From Bacillota bacterium (GTDB lineage: Bacteria > Bacillota > Dehalobacteriia > UBA4068), in the NCBI GenBank assembly GCA_030528765.1, contig JAUMYD010000002.1, positions 1-31,874 of the forward strand: 31,874 nt of DNA, read 5' to 3'. Shown piece by piece: positions 14,564-24,034 of the stretch (its first letter is position 1; every line of letters starts with the position of its first letter). The position numbers and the translations under genes were made by a program. The notes under the pieces are model-generated. The model had not been told where the DNA came from. It did not search any database and saw only the letters and a list, made by a program, of their open reading frames with translations.

Positions 14564-16387
14564 ATGGTCGATTTTCACAAAGAGGATCTGTTATTCTCAG
14601 AAACATATATGACTGCCCAAGATAGCAGCCTGCACAACCAGGACAGCAAAACAATCCCCCTGAACGACCCCAGCGATGAAACGGAGGTCTACCTGCATAA
14701 AACTGCCACAAGGATCCTGGATATCAATTGCCAGCTGCTGGATCTGCTGGATACCTTCCAGAATATCATTGACAGCAAGGCAAAGAAATCCCCCTATCCG
14801 TCCCTGCAAAAAGTAGATTCGCTGAAAGGGAATATTTGGCATCTTTCCGATGGTGTGCTGCAAAAAGTGCGAGGCAACGGAGCAGACCCGAAAATCCTGA
14901 TGCAGAATATGTGCATCGGCCAAAGCTTTGTTCTGCCCCGCCCACTCTACAACAAAAATAGGGAGATCTGCGATTTTGATCACGAAGATCCGCTGGTCCT
15001 GAACGCCACTGTGTACCGGAACAAGATATACTTCCATGCTTATGACAAAGAAGAAGCCCTGCGGAAGAAGGATATCCCCGCCCCAAAGGATCTGGAAGAG
15101 CGGCGTTGGTACGACTATATTCTGGATTTCTTCTCCAAATTCTTCGGTGCCCGCCGGGAGATCTGTGCGCTTTGGGATGAGGTGGAAAGCTCCTCTCTGC
15201 TGCGGGGGGAAGAAAGCCTGGATCGGATCAGCAAAACCATGAAAGAAGCCACTGCGGCCGGGATCCTGAAACATTCCCAGACTCTGCAGATGATGAGCGA
15301 TAATGACTATATAAGCGATCTGAACAGCGAGCTGAATGATATACTGAACCGCTCAAATTTAACCGGGCGTTCCTTCCGCACAGCCTATAGCTCCAGCAAA
15401 AGCCTGGATCTGGATGAGCTGGAAGAAATGCAGCTTCAGGATGAGCAGCAGGAAGATCCCGTTCCGGAACGGCCCGAAGAGCTGAAAAACTGGTTCCGCA
15501 CCCGCTACAACGAGACATCTTCCATCCAGCCCACCCTGATCCCGCAAAAGACCAGGAGCAAACGGGCCATCATGGATGATGTGATGCATAATAAAGGGAT
15601 CTCGCTCACTAACAAAACCCCGGATCCCGAGCTGATCAGCCCCTATGATCATGGCATCGGGCAGAGCTCTTTTTCTGCCGCCTACCACGGGATGCTGGTT
15701 TTTGGTCTGGCGAAAAAGCATAAAATCAGACAGGAGGCCCTTCGGGAATTCTTCCTCACTGACAGCACAAGCATGCCGAAGGAATTCACAAAAGACTACA
15801 TCTTCTGCCTGAACAATCCAACAGCAAAGAGCACCTGCCAGATCATCGTGGGCGGAGCCCAGCATATGGAAGCCTGCCTGCTGCAGCAGGAGGATCTGCA
15901 AAATGCCTGGAGCCTGCAGATGAACGCCATGCTGAAGCGCTTCGATACCGTGCTGAACAAAAAGGGTCTGGCAAACCGGATGACCAATGGAAAACATCTG
16001 AAATACACACCCAGCCCGGAATATAAGCTTTTGCAGCAGCTTTATTCAGCCATAAATACCGCGGATTGCAACTTGCTTCTGGAAAGCAAATCCGTCACCA
16101 CCAAGGATATGACCAAAAACATTACCGGCCAGGTCGCCCAGGCCTTTCTGCGGCAGGTAAACCATCAGCCCCCGCAGAACCGCCGCAACTTCCTGCTGAG
16201 CAATATGAAAAAGCCCACCGAGCTCCAGGGCGAGCTGAAGACATTCATCGAAGAAAACGAAAGCAGCTTCCTGAAAAACCCAAAGGCCGCCATGCATGGC
16301 GGGATCATGCAAGCCTTCCAGAGCAGGCCCCAAAGAACGAATTCCTTTCTTGCGAAGCCCAGTAACGGCATAGGTTTCAATAAATAA
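14564..16387 (+). CDS. Island paralogue family protein 1 (most diverged member)
   Basis: A 607-residue soluble protein of a family I do not recognise. It has the family block RRWYDYILDFFSKFFGARRE followed by ICALWD at about 180-206. Before that lie VLPRPLYNKNREICDFDHED and PLVLNATVYRNKIYFHAYD; after it come the linker ELKNWFRTRYNE and a helical half with SSFSAAYHGMLVFGLAK and NAWSLQMNAMLKRF. Unlike the other six it lacks the Lys-rich C-terminal tail, ending in SNGIGFNK, and its N-terminus (MVDFHKEDLLF) is a variant of the usual MTD...E.LL. AAGGAG lies eight bases before ATG 14564; the open frame further upstream is not coding-like. No enzyme motif is evident. Confidence 0.82.
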   Translation: MVDFHKEDLLFSETYMTAQDSSLHNQDSKTIPLNDPSDETEVYLHKTATRILDINCQLLDLLDTFQNIIDSKAKKSPYPSLQKVDSLKGNIWHLSDGVLQKVRGNGADPKILMQNMCIGQSFVLPRPLYNKNREICDFDHEDPLVLNATVYRNKIYFHAYDKEEALRKKDIPAPKDLEERRWYDYILDFFSKFFGARREICALWDEVESSSLLRGEESLDRISKTMKEATAAGILKHSQTLQMMSDNDYISDLNSELNDILNRSNLTGRSFRTAYSSSKSLDLDELEEMQLQDEQQEDPVPERPEELKNWFRTRYNETSSIQPTLIPQKTRSKRAIMDDVMHNKGISLTNKTPDPELISPYDHGIGQSSFSAAYHGMLVFGLAKKHKIRQEALREFFLTDSTSMPKEFTKDYIFCLNNPTAKSTCQIIVGGAQHMEACLLQQEDLQNAWSLQMNAMLKRFDTVLNKKGLANRMTNGKHLKYTPSPEYKLLQQLYSAINTADCNLLLESKSVTTKDMTKNITGQVAQAFLRQVNHQPPQNRRNFLLSNMKKPTELQGELKTFIEENESSFLKNPKAAMHGGIMQAFQSRPQRTNSFLAKPSNGIGFNK

Positions 16388-16441
16388 GCAGCTCTATTTC
16401 CCCTGCTCTCAAAGCCTTTCTGCCCCACCCCGTTTATAAAG

Positions 16442-16463
16442 CTTTTCCGGAAAGCCGGAAAAG
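16442..16463. repeat. Hairpin in the gap between paralogues 1 and 2
   Basis: CTTTTCCGG (16442-16450) pairs with CCGGAAAAG (16455-16463) around a 4-base loop. No T-run follows, so it is not a standard terminator. It could protect or process a polycistronic mRNA. Confidence 0.5.
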
Positions 16464-16527
16464 GCAGGCGAAAGGCTCCGGGCCGGGGCTTAATGAAAAA
16501 GATATACAAATAACTCTCTCCAAAGGA

Positions 16528-18714
16528 GTGATAAAAATGACTGACCGCATCAATGAAGGTCTGCTCCAGGACCTCAATGCGGAAGAACACCAGAATAATG
16601 CCCCCTTGGCGGAAGAAAGACAGCCTTTCGAAGAATACCTGGCCAGTGTTTCCTTAGCCAAAATGCCGCTCCCGGAAGGAGAAAACCTTCCGGAGGATAA
16701 TCGGGAAAGCTTCGCTTTCTTCCTCAGCGGTATCGTACAGGCAAAGGGGGCAGTGATCCCCAAAAACAGCAATATCATACAGGAAGAGGGGGAAGAGGCC
16801 TCCCAAAGCAGCAATATCATTCAGGAAGAGGGGGAAGAGGCCTCCCAAAGCAGCAATAGCATATCGGCACTGCCCTCCCTGAGGATCCTTTCTCACGGGG
16901 ATAGTACCCTGAACAATCAGTTCTGGGTGATCGAGAGCGGTATGCTCCACAGAATGAAAGCGGAAGATGCCTCCGTCGAAAGCATCTTTGCGGCCCTGAA
17001 CGAGGGAAAAACGCTGGTGCTGCCCCAACCCTGCTTTTCCGAGGAAGACCATGAATTCCTGGGCTATGACTATAATAATCCCCTGGTGCTGAACGCCAGC
17101 AAATTCAATGGCAGCCTTTATTTTCATCTTTGTGATGCGAAAGATGCCTATGCTCTTGGGCAGCAAGAGATACCGCAGTATCCCAATCTGCACTGGTATG
17201 ACCATGTTTTGGATTTCTTTGCCAAGTTCTTCGGCTGCCGACGCGAGATCTGTGAAGAATGGGACAAGTTCCAGGAACAAAGCACGATGCGCAGCAAAGA
17301 TACGATCGATTTATTCAAACAGGCTTTTCAGGTAGGGCGCACCTTTCCCAATTTTGAAACGAACATGGGGGTCATTCCCTATGCTTCCAAGCTGCGGCTG
17401 AATATGTTTGTCGATATCATGACTACGCAAGAACAAAAAAGAGCTCTGGGCCCGACTCAGGAGAAGCCGACAGTCAAAAGGCGTGATGACTCTATTTCTG
17501 AGCAGCTCCCCGATGAGAAACCCCTGAATATCCCCGAAGACAAAGAAGAGCAGCGCGAATGGTTCAAAAGCCAATACGAGCAAAAGAAGAAGGAAGAGCA
17601 GAAGGAGGAGGCAGCTGAATTTAAAAACCCGGGCAAAGCCTACCTGCAGCTGCTCAGCAGCAAGAAAAAAGAAGAGCAAAAGCAGCTAAATGCCAAGATC
17701 CATAACAATTTCCTCAACAAAACACAGAAGCACTACTTCCAGAGGGAGTTCCTTTCTTCCCACGGCGGGGAGATCAGCCTTTCTGCAGCCTATTTCACTG
17801 CCCTGGCCTTTGGTGTAGCAGAATCTCTCAAGCTTGAGAACGCAGATAACGAGATTCATGCCTTCCTTCTGGGAGAACCGCATAATCTTCCCGACAATTT
17901 CCAGCAACTCTTCGAAAATGTCCAGAGTAATCCCCAGAACACGGTCTCAAAAAAGATTCTCGCCAAAGGTATCCTCCGTATGTGGGAGGGCGTGATAAAA
18001 CAGGAGGATATGTTGAGCCCCTGGAGTCTGCAGCTTGCAGGCATGGCCACACGCCTGAAAGCTGCCCTTACGAAAAGAAGAACAAACCCGGATCAGCATC
18101 TGGTGGGGCTGCAGGTCCAACTGAAGCCCAACAACACCACGCGTGAGCTGGAAGAAATCTATTCCGGGATCAATAATGCAGAAAGGTGTGCCCTGCCGAA
18201 GGATCTCGGGAAAAACAAAGAAATCAGCCAAGAAGAAGCTGAGAGCGCGTACTCTATTTTAGAGGGACAGGTAAATTATGCCTTCCTCTGCCGCCTGAAC
18301 AAGGTGCCGCAAAACGAACGCATCCAGTTCATAGCAAATAACAATAACGCCTATACTGCCTTGAAAATAGAGATGAGCTCAGATGTGATAAATAAGCTCT
18401 CCGGGTATGATGATCCTGCCCAGGCTCTGCTGAACGGCAATGCTATCTATGATTACCAGAAAAACCGCATACCCGAAAATGAGCTAGATACGAAAGACAT
18501 TTCAAACGAGGACCTCATTGATATAAGCAAACGCGCCATTCAAACTGCGCAAAACAAAAAAGCACCTGAAAAGAAAAAGAAAAATGTCGGCTTTAAAGAT
18601 GATCTTGAAGAGGTCATAGAAGTAAAGTCTTTCAAAAAGGAAAACAAAGCGAACACCCAATCCAAGCAGAACTCAATCGATCTATCTATAAATGATTATC
18701 TTATTCAGATATAG
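16528..18714 (+). CDS. Island paralogue family protein 2
   Basis: A 728-residue soluble protein, family of unknown function. In order: N-terminus MTDRINEGLLQDLN; an acidic insert with a duplicated 14-residue unit (about 80-108); the LNNQFWVIESGMLHRM and TLVLPQPCFSEEDHEFLGYD region; NPLVLNASKFNGSLYFHLCD; the core HWYDHVLDFFAKFFGCRREI at 222-241; a Lys/Glu linker with WFKSQYEQKKKEEQKEE; a helical half with EISLSAAYFTALAFGVAESL and MLSPWSLQLAGMATRLK; YAFLCRLNKVPQNERIQFI; and the tail EKKKKNVGFKDDLEEVIEVK with SFKKEN. AAAGGAG lies eight bases before the ATG. The tail contains a K-x-V-x-F motif with basic residues before and acidic residues after it. Confidence 0.84.
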   Translation: MIKMTDRINEGLLQDLNAEEHQNNAPLAEERQPFEEYLASVSLAKMPLPEGENLPEDNRESFAFFLSGIVQAKGAVIPKNSNIIQEEGEEASQSSNIIQEEGEEASQSSNSISALPSLRILSHGDSTLNNQFWVIESGMLHRMKAEDASVESIFAALNEGKTLVLPQPCFSEEDHEFLGYDYNNPLVLNASKFNGSLYFHLCDAKDAYALGQQEIPQYPNLHWYDHVLDFFAKFFGCRREICEEWDKFQEQSTMRSKDTIDLFKQAFQVGRTFPNFETNMGVIPYASKLRLNMFVDIMTTQEQKRALGPTQEKPTVKRRDDSISEQLPDEKPLNIPEDKEEQREWFKSQYEQKKKEEQKEEAAEFKNPGKAYLQLLSSKKKEEQKQLNAKIHNNFLNKTQKHYFQREFLSSHGGEISLSAAYFTALAFGVAESLKLENADNEIHAFLLGEPHNLPDNFQQLFENVQSNPQNTVSKKILAKGILRMWEGVIKQEDMLSPWSLQLAGMATRLKAALTKRRTNPDQHLVGLQVQLKPNNTTRELEEIYSGINNAERCALPKDLGKNKEISQEEAESAYSILEGQVNYAFLCRLNKVPQNERIQFIANNNNAYTALKIEMSSDVINKLSGYDDPAQALLNGNAIYDYQKNRIPENELDTKDISNEDLIDISKRAIQTAQNKKAPEKKKKNVGFKDDLEEVIEVKSFKKENKANTQSKQNSIDLSINDYLIQI
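16768..16851 (+). repeat. In-frame 42-bp tandem duplication (two copies)
   Basis: Two adjacent 42-bp units (16768-16809 and 16810-16851) differ at one base and encode NIIQEEGEEASQSS twice. The near identity points to recent slippage within the acidic, probably disordered, N-terminal segment. Confidence 0.9.
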
Positions 18715-18810
18715 ATCCTGTTCGCGACAAAAAAGCACTGATGCACCGCCCCACGAATAAATCAGGATCCAAGCTTTAGCGGCAGCAGCTCGCTCCTGCC
18801 GCTAAAGCTT
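18714..18810. repeat. Nested inverted repeats between paralogues 2 and 3
   Basis: A perfect 15-bp stem AAGCTTTAGCGGCAG (18771-18785) with CTGCCGCTAAAGCTT (18796-18810) closes a 10-base loop. Just upstream a second pair, GATCCTG (18714-18720) and CAGGATC (18763-18769), brackets the preceding segment. No U-tract follows the strong stem, so this may be a processing or regulatory hairpin rather than a terminator. Confidence 0.75.
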
Positions 18811-18919
18811 CATTGCCATCATCTCCCGTGCAGAACTTCCGGAGGATCAAACAAGAAAAACTTTCTGCAAACATCTCCTGCAAAAGATATTTAGATTTTT
18901 CCAAAAAGGAGCATTCACA

Positions 18920-20903
18920 ATGACAGATCAGTTTAATGAAGATATTCTCCTGCCCCTCCCCTTGGATCAGCCTTCGGAAGCCGAACCGCAGGGGTTCTTT
19001 CAATATCTGGAGAGTGTTTCCTTCAGCAGCGCAACTTTTCCCAAAGGATCTTCCGGCAATGCCACCAAAGCATTCGAAAATGCTTTTATTGCTGCTGCTA
19101 AAAAAAGGGGAGCATCATCCCCTTTGCAGAGAGGAATAAATTTACTCCCTCGAAAAACTTCCATTTCTGGGAGCTCCGCGATGGTAAGCTTTATAGAAGA
19201 AACTATGATCCGGCCTCTGCGCTTGCCGAATTGGATAAGGGAAAAACACTGGTTCTCCCCAAAGCCTGCTTTTCTGAGAAGAAAGATACGTTAATAGCCT
19301 TAGACTATAATGCACCCCTGGTGCTGAACGCCAGCAGGCAGGGGGATCAGATCTTTTTCCATCTTTTTGATGCAGAGGATGCCTACAAACATCGGGGGGA
19401 TGTGCTGCCCCAGCATCCTGATCTGCACTGGTATGATTATGTGCTGGATTTCTTTGCAAAATTCTTCGGCTGCCGGCGTGAAGTCTGCGAGGAATGGAAT
19501 CGTTTCCAGGAGAATGCCCGTCTGCGCAATGAAGCGACCCTCAACGGTGTCAAGGAATCCCTTCACACGGGGAAATTTTTCTCTGATCTCAATAACCAAA
19601 GTGAAGGGATCCCCTATGCCACCGGAGATCAGCCGAAAGACTATGCGCAGCTGGATGAATATATTGACAAGAAGAGCCTGCACTGGAAGGTGCAGCAGGA
19701 ATACAACCCCCTGCTTGTTCCCGGGCTGGAGGATGTGAATGAGAAGACTCTCCCCAATGATCCGGAGCTGAAGGAACCTGAAGAAAATGAAGAAAAACAA
19801 CTGATCGCCTGGTTTAAAAATCGCTATGAGACAAAGAATTTGCAGCTTCTGTCGAAAGCAGGAAACGCTGTCTACCCACAGCTGTTCAACCCCAGTAGGC
19901 AGGAAAAGCAAAGGCAGGCAAATCGCCAGATCCATAACAATTTCCTGTTTGAGGCGAACCGCAGCCCGTTCCAAAGGCAGTTCGCTTTTTCCAGTGATCA
20001 GGAGATCAGTCTTTCTGCAGCTTTTTATTCTGCTCTGGCCTATGGTGTGGCAAAAGAAAACTCTATGCTTACAGACCACAGAAAAATATTCGCCTCTTCC
20101 TTCGGGGAGAAGAGGATGGAATGCCCACAAACTTCCATACGCTTTTCAACACGGCACTGAGCAAGCAGGATGATGAGAAAACCATTCAACTGATCCACAC
20201 CGGGATCAGTTGAATGTGGGAAAGCCTGCTGCTGCAGAATGATATGACGAGCTCCTGGAGCCTGCAGCAGGCAGGAATGGCCCTGCGCATGGAAAAAGCC
20301 CTTCCAAAACTGAAGAAAAAAGAAAAGGATAATCCAGCCCCTAAGCAGCAGGAGGACACCACGAACATTGCCAAGCTGAAACGGATCTATTCCGAGATCC
20401 TGAAGACAGAGCACTGTGCACTGTGGCCGAATTTCGGAAAAGCCCCTCTCGATGAGGAAGAAAAAACCCTGATAAAACAGATCGTTAGCGGGCAGGCGAA
20501 CTATGCCTACCTCCGCCGCCTGAACAAGATCCCTGTGAATGAACGCCCCATGGAGCTATTTGTCAACTACGATGATATCTCTAAATCGACAACAGAGATG
20601 TCCAAGTATGTAACAGAACAGCTCCCGAATCACGAGGATCCGATCCATTCCCTGCTAAATGGCGATATTACCCGGGATTACCTTGGGGAGCCAAATCCCC
20701 CCAAAAAGAAAAACATCATTGCCGAGGATGATGATCCGCAGGAAGAGCTCATCGATACAAGCGTAAAAAACAGGGAAAAGCAAAATAAAGACGCAAAGAA
20801 AAAGAAGAGTGTTAGCTTTAAAGACAACTTTACAGAAATTACGCAAATAGAATCGTTCAAAGCAGAAACCGCAAAAAACACCAGCCACAGCCCCAAAAAA
20901 TGA
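18920..20903 (+). pseudogene. Island paralogue 3, broken by two frameshifts and an in-frame stop
   Basis: The start MTDQFNEDILLPLPLDQ has GGAG ten bases upstream. The first lesion is in an A7 run (19100-19106); after it the family sequence continues in the -1 frame (FHFWELRDGKL, then GKTLVLPKACF and HWYDYVLDFFAKFFGCRREV). The second is at an A5 run (20082-20086), after which FLRGEEDGMPTNFHTLFN continues in the third frame. A TGA at 20211-20213 then stands where relatives have an Arg codon, just before MWESLLLQNDM. Each frameshift would be restored by one added base. The rest is intact to the tail KKKKSVSFKDNFTEITQIES. The tail-coding DNA from 20715 onward is shared with the next gene. Full-length product is not expected without recoding. 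Confidence 0.85.
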
Positions 20904-21776
20904 AACATTGCCATAAGCAGCTTCAAAGGCAAAAAGCAGAATGGCCCCTCTTCGGGCCAAAACGACGAAAGCCCCTTCCGGAAAGCAGACAGAAAAAGCG
21001 GATCGCTCTCTCTTCCGCACAAAAACGCAAGCCGAAAATAATCTATCTCTGAAAAGGAGCGATCCCAATGACTGATCATCTCCACGAAGATATTCTCCTG
21101 GAAGAAGAGCAAAACAGCATTCCGGAAGCGGCGCCGCAGGATATCAGAACATATCTGGAAAGCATATCCTTCGCCAAAGTGGAGCTGCCCCGGGGAGAAG
21201 AGCTTTCCGCTGAGAATACAGAGCTCTTCGATAGCTTCCTCAACTCCTCTATTCGGATGCGGGGCAGCACAGTTCCCAACGCAGCTCAACTCCGGCTTGC
21301 TCCTGCGGATACCCTGAACCACCATTTCTGGGTGATCAGGGATGGCTCTCTCGTTAAAATGCCGATCGGAGAAACATCAGCCGCATCCCTGTTTGCCGCC
21401 CTGAAAGAGGGAAAGACACTGGTCATTCCCAGGCCCTGCTTTCCTGAAATAAACAGGAACCTGTCTTTTTCGATCCCTCCGGAGCCGCAAAAAGTAGTGC
21501 ACAGCCCCTTCCTTCAACAAAATAAAATCCTGGGCTATAATTATGATGAACCCCTGGTGCTGAACGCCAGCTGGCATGAGGGCATCCTTTATTTCCATAT
21601 TTTTGACGCGGAAGAAGCCTACCGGCATCGGAATGATGTGCTGCCGCAGTATCTGGATCTGCACTGGTATGATTATGTGCTGGATTTCTTTGCAAAGTTC
21701 TTCGGCTGCCGGCGTGAGATCTGCGCAGAGTGGGACAATTTTCAGGAGAAAGCCCGTTTGCGCAGCATAGAGGTCC
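20715..21776 (+). repeat. 1062-bp direct repeat, copy A
   Basis: It spans the tail of paralogue 3, the 164-bp intergenic region and the first 236 codons of paralogue 4. By reading it matches 22973-24034 without a difference (offset 2258 bp). Similarity continues with scattered changes for about 120 bp beyond 21776, while upstream of 20715 it breaks off sharply. Confidence 0.9.
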
Positions 21777-23161
21777 GCCAGGAGATCCAGGAGGCCTTTC
21801 AGACAGGAAGGACCTTCATCAATTTTGAAAGGGAAAGTGATCCCCTTCCCTTTGCCTCCAAGAAGGAGCTGGACGCCTATGTTGAGAGAAAGAGCGAAAG
21901 GGAAGAGGATCAATCGAAGCTCTGGGTTCCGCCGCCGATCCCCTTATTTGAGCAGGAGGATCCGAAAAACCTCCCGAAAGAACCGGAACCGCAGCAGCCC
22001 AGCGACCAGGAAAGGGAGGAGATCATCTCCTGGTTTAAAAACCGCTATGAGATGAAGGAGATGCAGTTTCAATCAAAGGAAGGGAGCAATACCTACCCGC
22101 AGCTCTTCAGCCCCAGGAAAAGAGCACAGCAAAAAAACCTGAACGCCCGGATCCATAACAAATTCCGGAAGAAGGCAGCAAGGCACCCCTACCAAAAAGA
22201 TTTCTCTTTATCCGGCAACCAGAACAATATCAGCCTTTCTGCGTCCTATTTTGCTTCCCTGGCCTTTGGGCTGGCAAAACATCTCCAGCTCGAGAACAGC
22301 GATGCAGATATTCAGGCCTTCCTTCTGGGAGAAGAAAACAAACTGCCCCAAGACTTCTCCACTCTCTTCACGTGGGCTCTGGATAACCCGCTGCACAACA
22401 ACACAAAGCAGTGGATCGCAAATGGGATCAATCGCATGTGGGAAAGCCTGCTGAAGCAGGATGATCTGACGAGCCCCTGGAGCCTGCAGCTGGCGGGTAT
22501 GGCCACACGCCTGCAAACCCTTCTCCAGAATAATTACAATAAAAATATGTATCGCCGCAAACCACATCGACAGAAACTGCGGGGTCTTGTGGAAGAAAAT
22601 GGGGCAGAATCTCCCGATGTCTTCAATACCATAAAAATGCTCTATTCCGAAATCGCTACTGCAGAAAACCTGCCACTGAAGCCGGGTTTCGGGAAAAAGT
22701 TCTCTACTGATGATGAGAACAGAAATCTGCGAGTTGTTATAGAAGGACAGATGGACTATGCCTTTCTCCGCTACATGAACAATTTAACGCCGGAAGAACG
22801 TGACCTGTTCATAGGTGAAAATCTCGCCCCGAAGTATTATGAATTGCGCACAAACCTAACAAGGCATGCGAAGGAGCAGCTCCCCAAATACGAAGATCCC
22901 ATCCAGGCCCTGCTGGACGGCCAGCTCATCCGGGATTTCCTGAAAAAGAGCGGCCCCGAAAAAAACAACAATATCATTGCCGAGGATGATGATCCGCAGG
23001 AAGAGCTCATCGATACAAGCGTAAAAAACAGGGAAAAGCAAAATAAAGACGCAAAGAAAAAGAAGAGTGTTAGCTTTAAAGACAACTTTACAGAAATTAC
23101 GCAAATAGAATCGTTCAAAGCAGAAACCGCAAAAAACACCAGCCACAGCCCCAAAAAATGA
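21068..23161 (+). CDS. Island paralogue family protein 4
   Basis: A 697-residue soluble protein of the island family. In order: MTDHLHEDILLEEEQNS; LNHHFWVIRDGSLVKMPIG (about 85-100); TLVIPRPCF, with a short insert before GYNYDEPLVLNASWHEGILY; core HWYDYVLDFFAKFFGCRREI at 199-218; EEIISWFKNRYEMKEMQF; helical part NISLSASYFASLAFGLAKHL and LTSPWSLQLAGMATRLQ; YEDPIQALLDGQLIRDF; tail KKKKSVSFKDNFTEITQIES. AAAGGAG lies nine bases before the ATG. The gene is a chimera: its first 236 codons equal those of paralogue 5, and its last 62 equal those of paralogue 3, while the middle is unique. That marks recombination between neighbours. Confidence 0.86.
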   Translation: MTDHLHEDILLEEEQNSIPEAAPQDIRTYLESISFAKVELPRGEELSAENTELFDSFLNSSIRMRGSTVPNAAQLRLAPADTLNHHFWVIRDGSLVKMPIGETSAASLFAALKEGKTLVIPRPCFPEINRNLSFSIPPEPQKVVHSPFLQQNKILGYNYDEPLVLNASWHEGILYFHIFDAEEAYRHRNDVLPQYLDLHWYDYVLDFFAKFFGCRREICAEWDNFQEKARLRSIEVRQEIQEAFQTGRTFINFERESDPLPFASKKELDAYVERKSEREEDQSKLWVPPPIPLFEQEDPKNLPKEPEPQQPSDQEREEIISWFKNRYEMKEMQFQSKEGSNTYPQLFSPRKRAQQKNLNARIHNKFRKKAARHPYQKDFSLSGNQNNISLSASYFASLAFGLAKHLQLENSDADIQAFLLGEENKLPQDFSTLFTWALDNPLHNNTKQWIANGINRMWESLLKQDDLTSPWSLQLAGMATRLQTLLQNNYNKNMYRRKPHRQKLRGLVEENGAESPDVFNTIKMLYSEIATAENLPLKPGFGKKFSTDDENRNLRVVIEGQMDYAFLRYMNNLTPEERDLFIGENLAPKYYELRTNLTRHAKEQLPKYEDPIQALLDGQLIRDFLKKSGPEKNNNIIAEDDDPQEELIDTSVKNREKQNKDAKKKKSVSFKDNFTEITQIESFKAETAKNTSHSPKK

Positions 23162-24034
23162 AACATTGCCATAAGCAGCTTCAAAGGCAAAAAGCAGAAT
23201 GGCCCCTCTTCGGGCCAAAACGACGAAAGCCCCTTCCGGAAAGCAGACAGAAAAAGCGGATCGCTCTCTCTTCCGCACAAAAACGCAAGCCGAAAATAAT
23301 CTATCTCTGAAAAGGAGCGATCCCAATGACTGATCATCTCCACGAAGATATTCTCCTGGAAGAAGAGCAAAACAGCATTCCGGAAGCGGCGCCGCAGGAT
23401 ATCAGAACATATCTGGAAAGCATATCCTTCGCCAAAGTGGAGCTGCCCCGGGGAGAAGAGCTTTCCGCTGAGAATACAGAGCTCTTCGATAGCTTCCTCA
23501 ACTCCTCTATTCGGATGCGGGGCAGCACAGTTCCCAACGCAGCTCAACTCCGGCTTGCTCCTGCGGATACCCTGAACCACCATTTCTGGGTGATCAGGGA
23601 TGGCTCTCTCGTTAAAATGCCGATCGGAGAAACATCAGCCGCATCCCTGTTTGCCGCCCTGAAAGAGGGAAAGACACTGGTCATTCCCAGGCCCTGCTTT
23701 CCTGAAATAAACAGGAACCTGTCTTTTTCGATCCCTCCGGAGCCGCAAAAAGTAGTGCACAGCCCCTTCCTTCAACAAAATAAAATCCTGGGCTATAATT
23801 ATGATGAACCCCTGGTGCTGAACGCCAGCTGGCATGAGGGCATCCTTTATTTCCATATTTTTGACGCGGAAGAAGCCTACCGGCATCGGAATGATGTGCT
23901 GCCGCAGTATCTGGATCTGCACTGGTATGATTATGTGCTGGATTTCTTTGCAAAGTTCTTCGGCTGCCGGCGTGAGATCTGCGCAGAGTGGGACAATTTT
24001 CAGGAGAAAGCCCGTTTGCGCAGCATAGAGGTCC
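22973..24034 (+). repeat. 1062-bp direct repeat, copy B
   Basis: The second copy of the block at 20715-21776. It covers the tail of paralogue 4, the 164-bp intergenic region (with hairpin TGGCCC/GGGCCA at 23200-23217, also at 20942-20959) and the head of paralogue 5. Confidence 0.9.

Noticed and set aside
16442..16463. Hairpin as terminator between paralogues 1 and 2
   Set aside because: No T-run on either side in the needed position; kept only as a hairpin.
20678..23583. Two matching minus-strand proteins (20678-21325 and 22837-23583)
   Set aside because: They match only because they lie antisense to the 1062-bp repeat; no start signals and no similarity elsewhere.
20715..24034. Reading the long direct repeats as mobile element ends or a CRISPR array
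   Set aside because: The repeats lie within homologous genes, have no inverted ends, no target duplications and no short regular repeat-spacer pattern; recombination between paralogues explains them.
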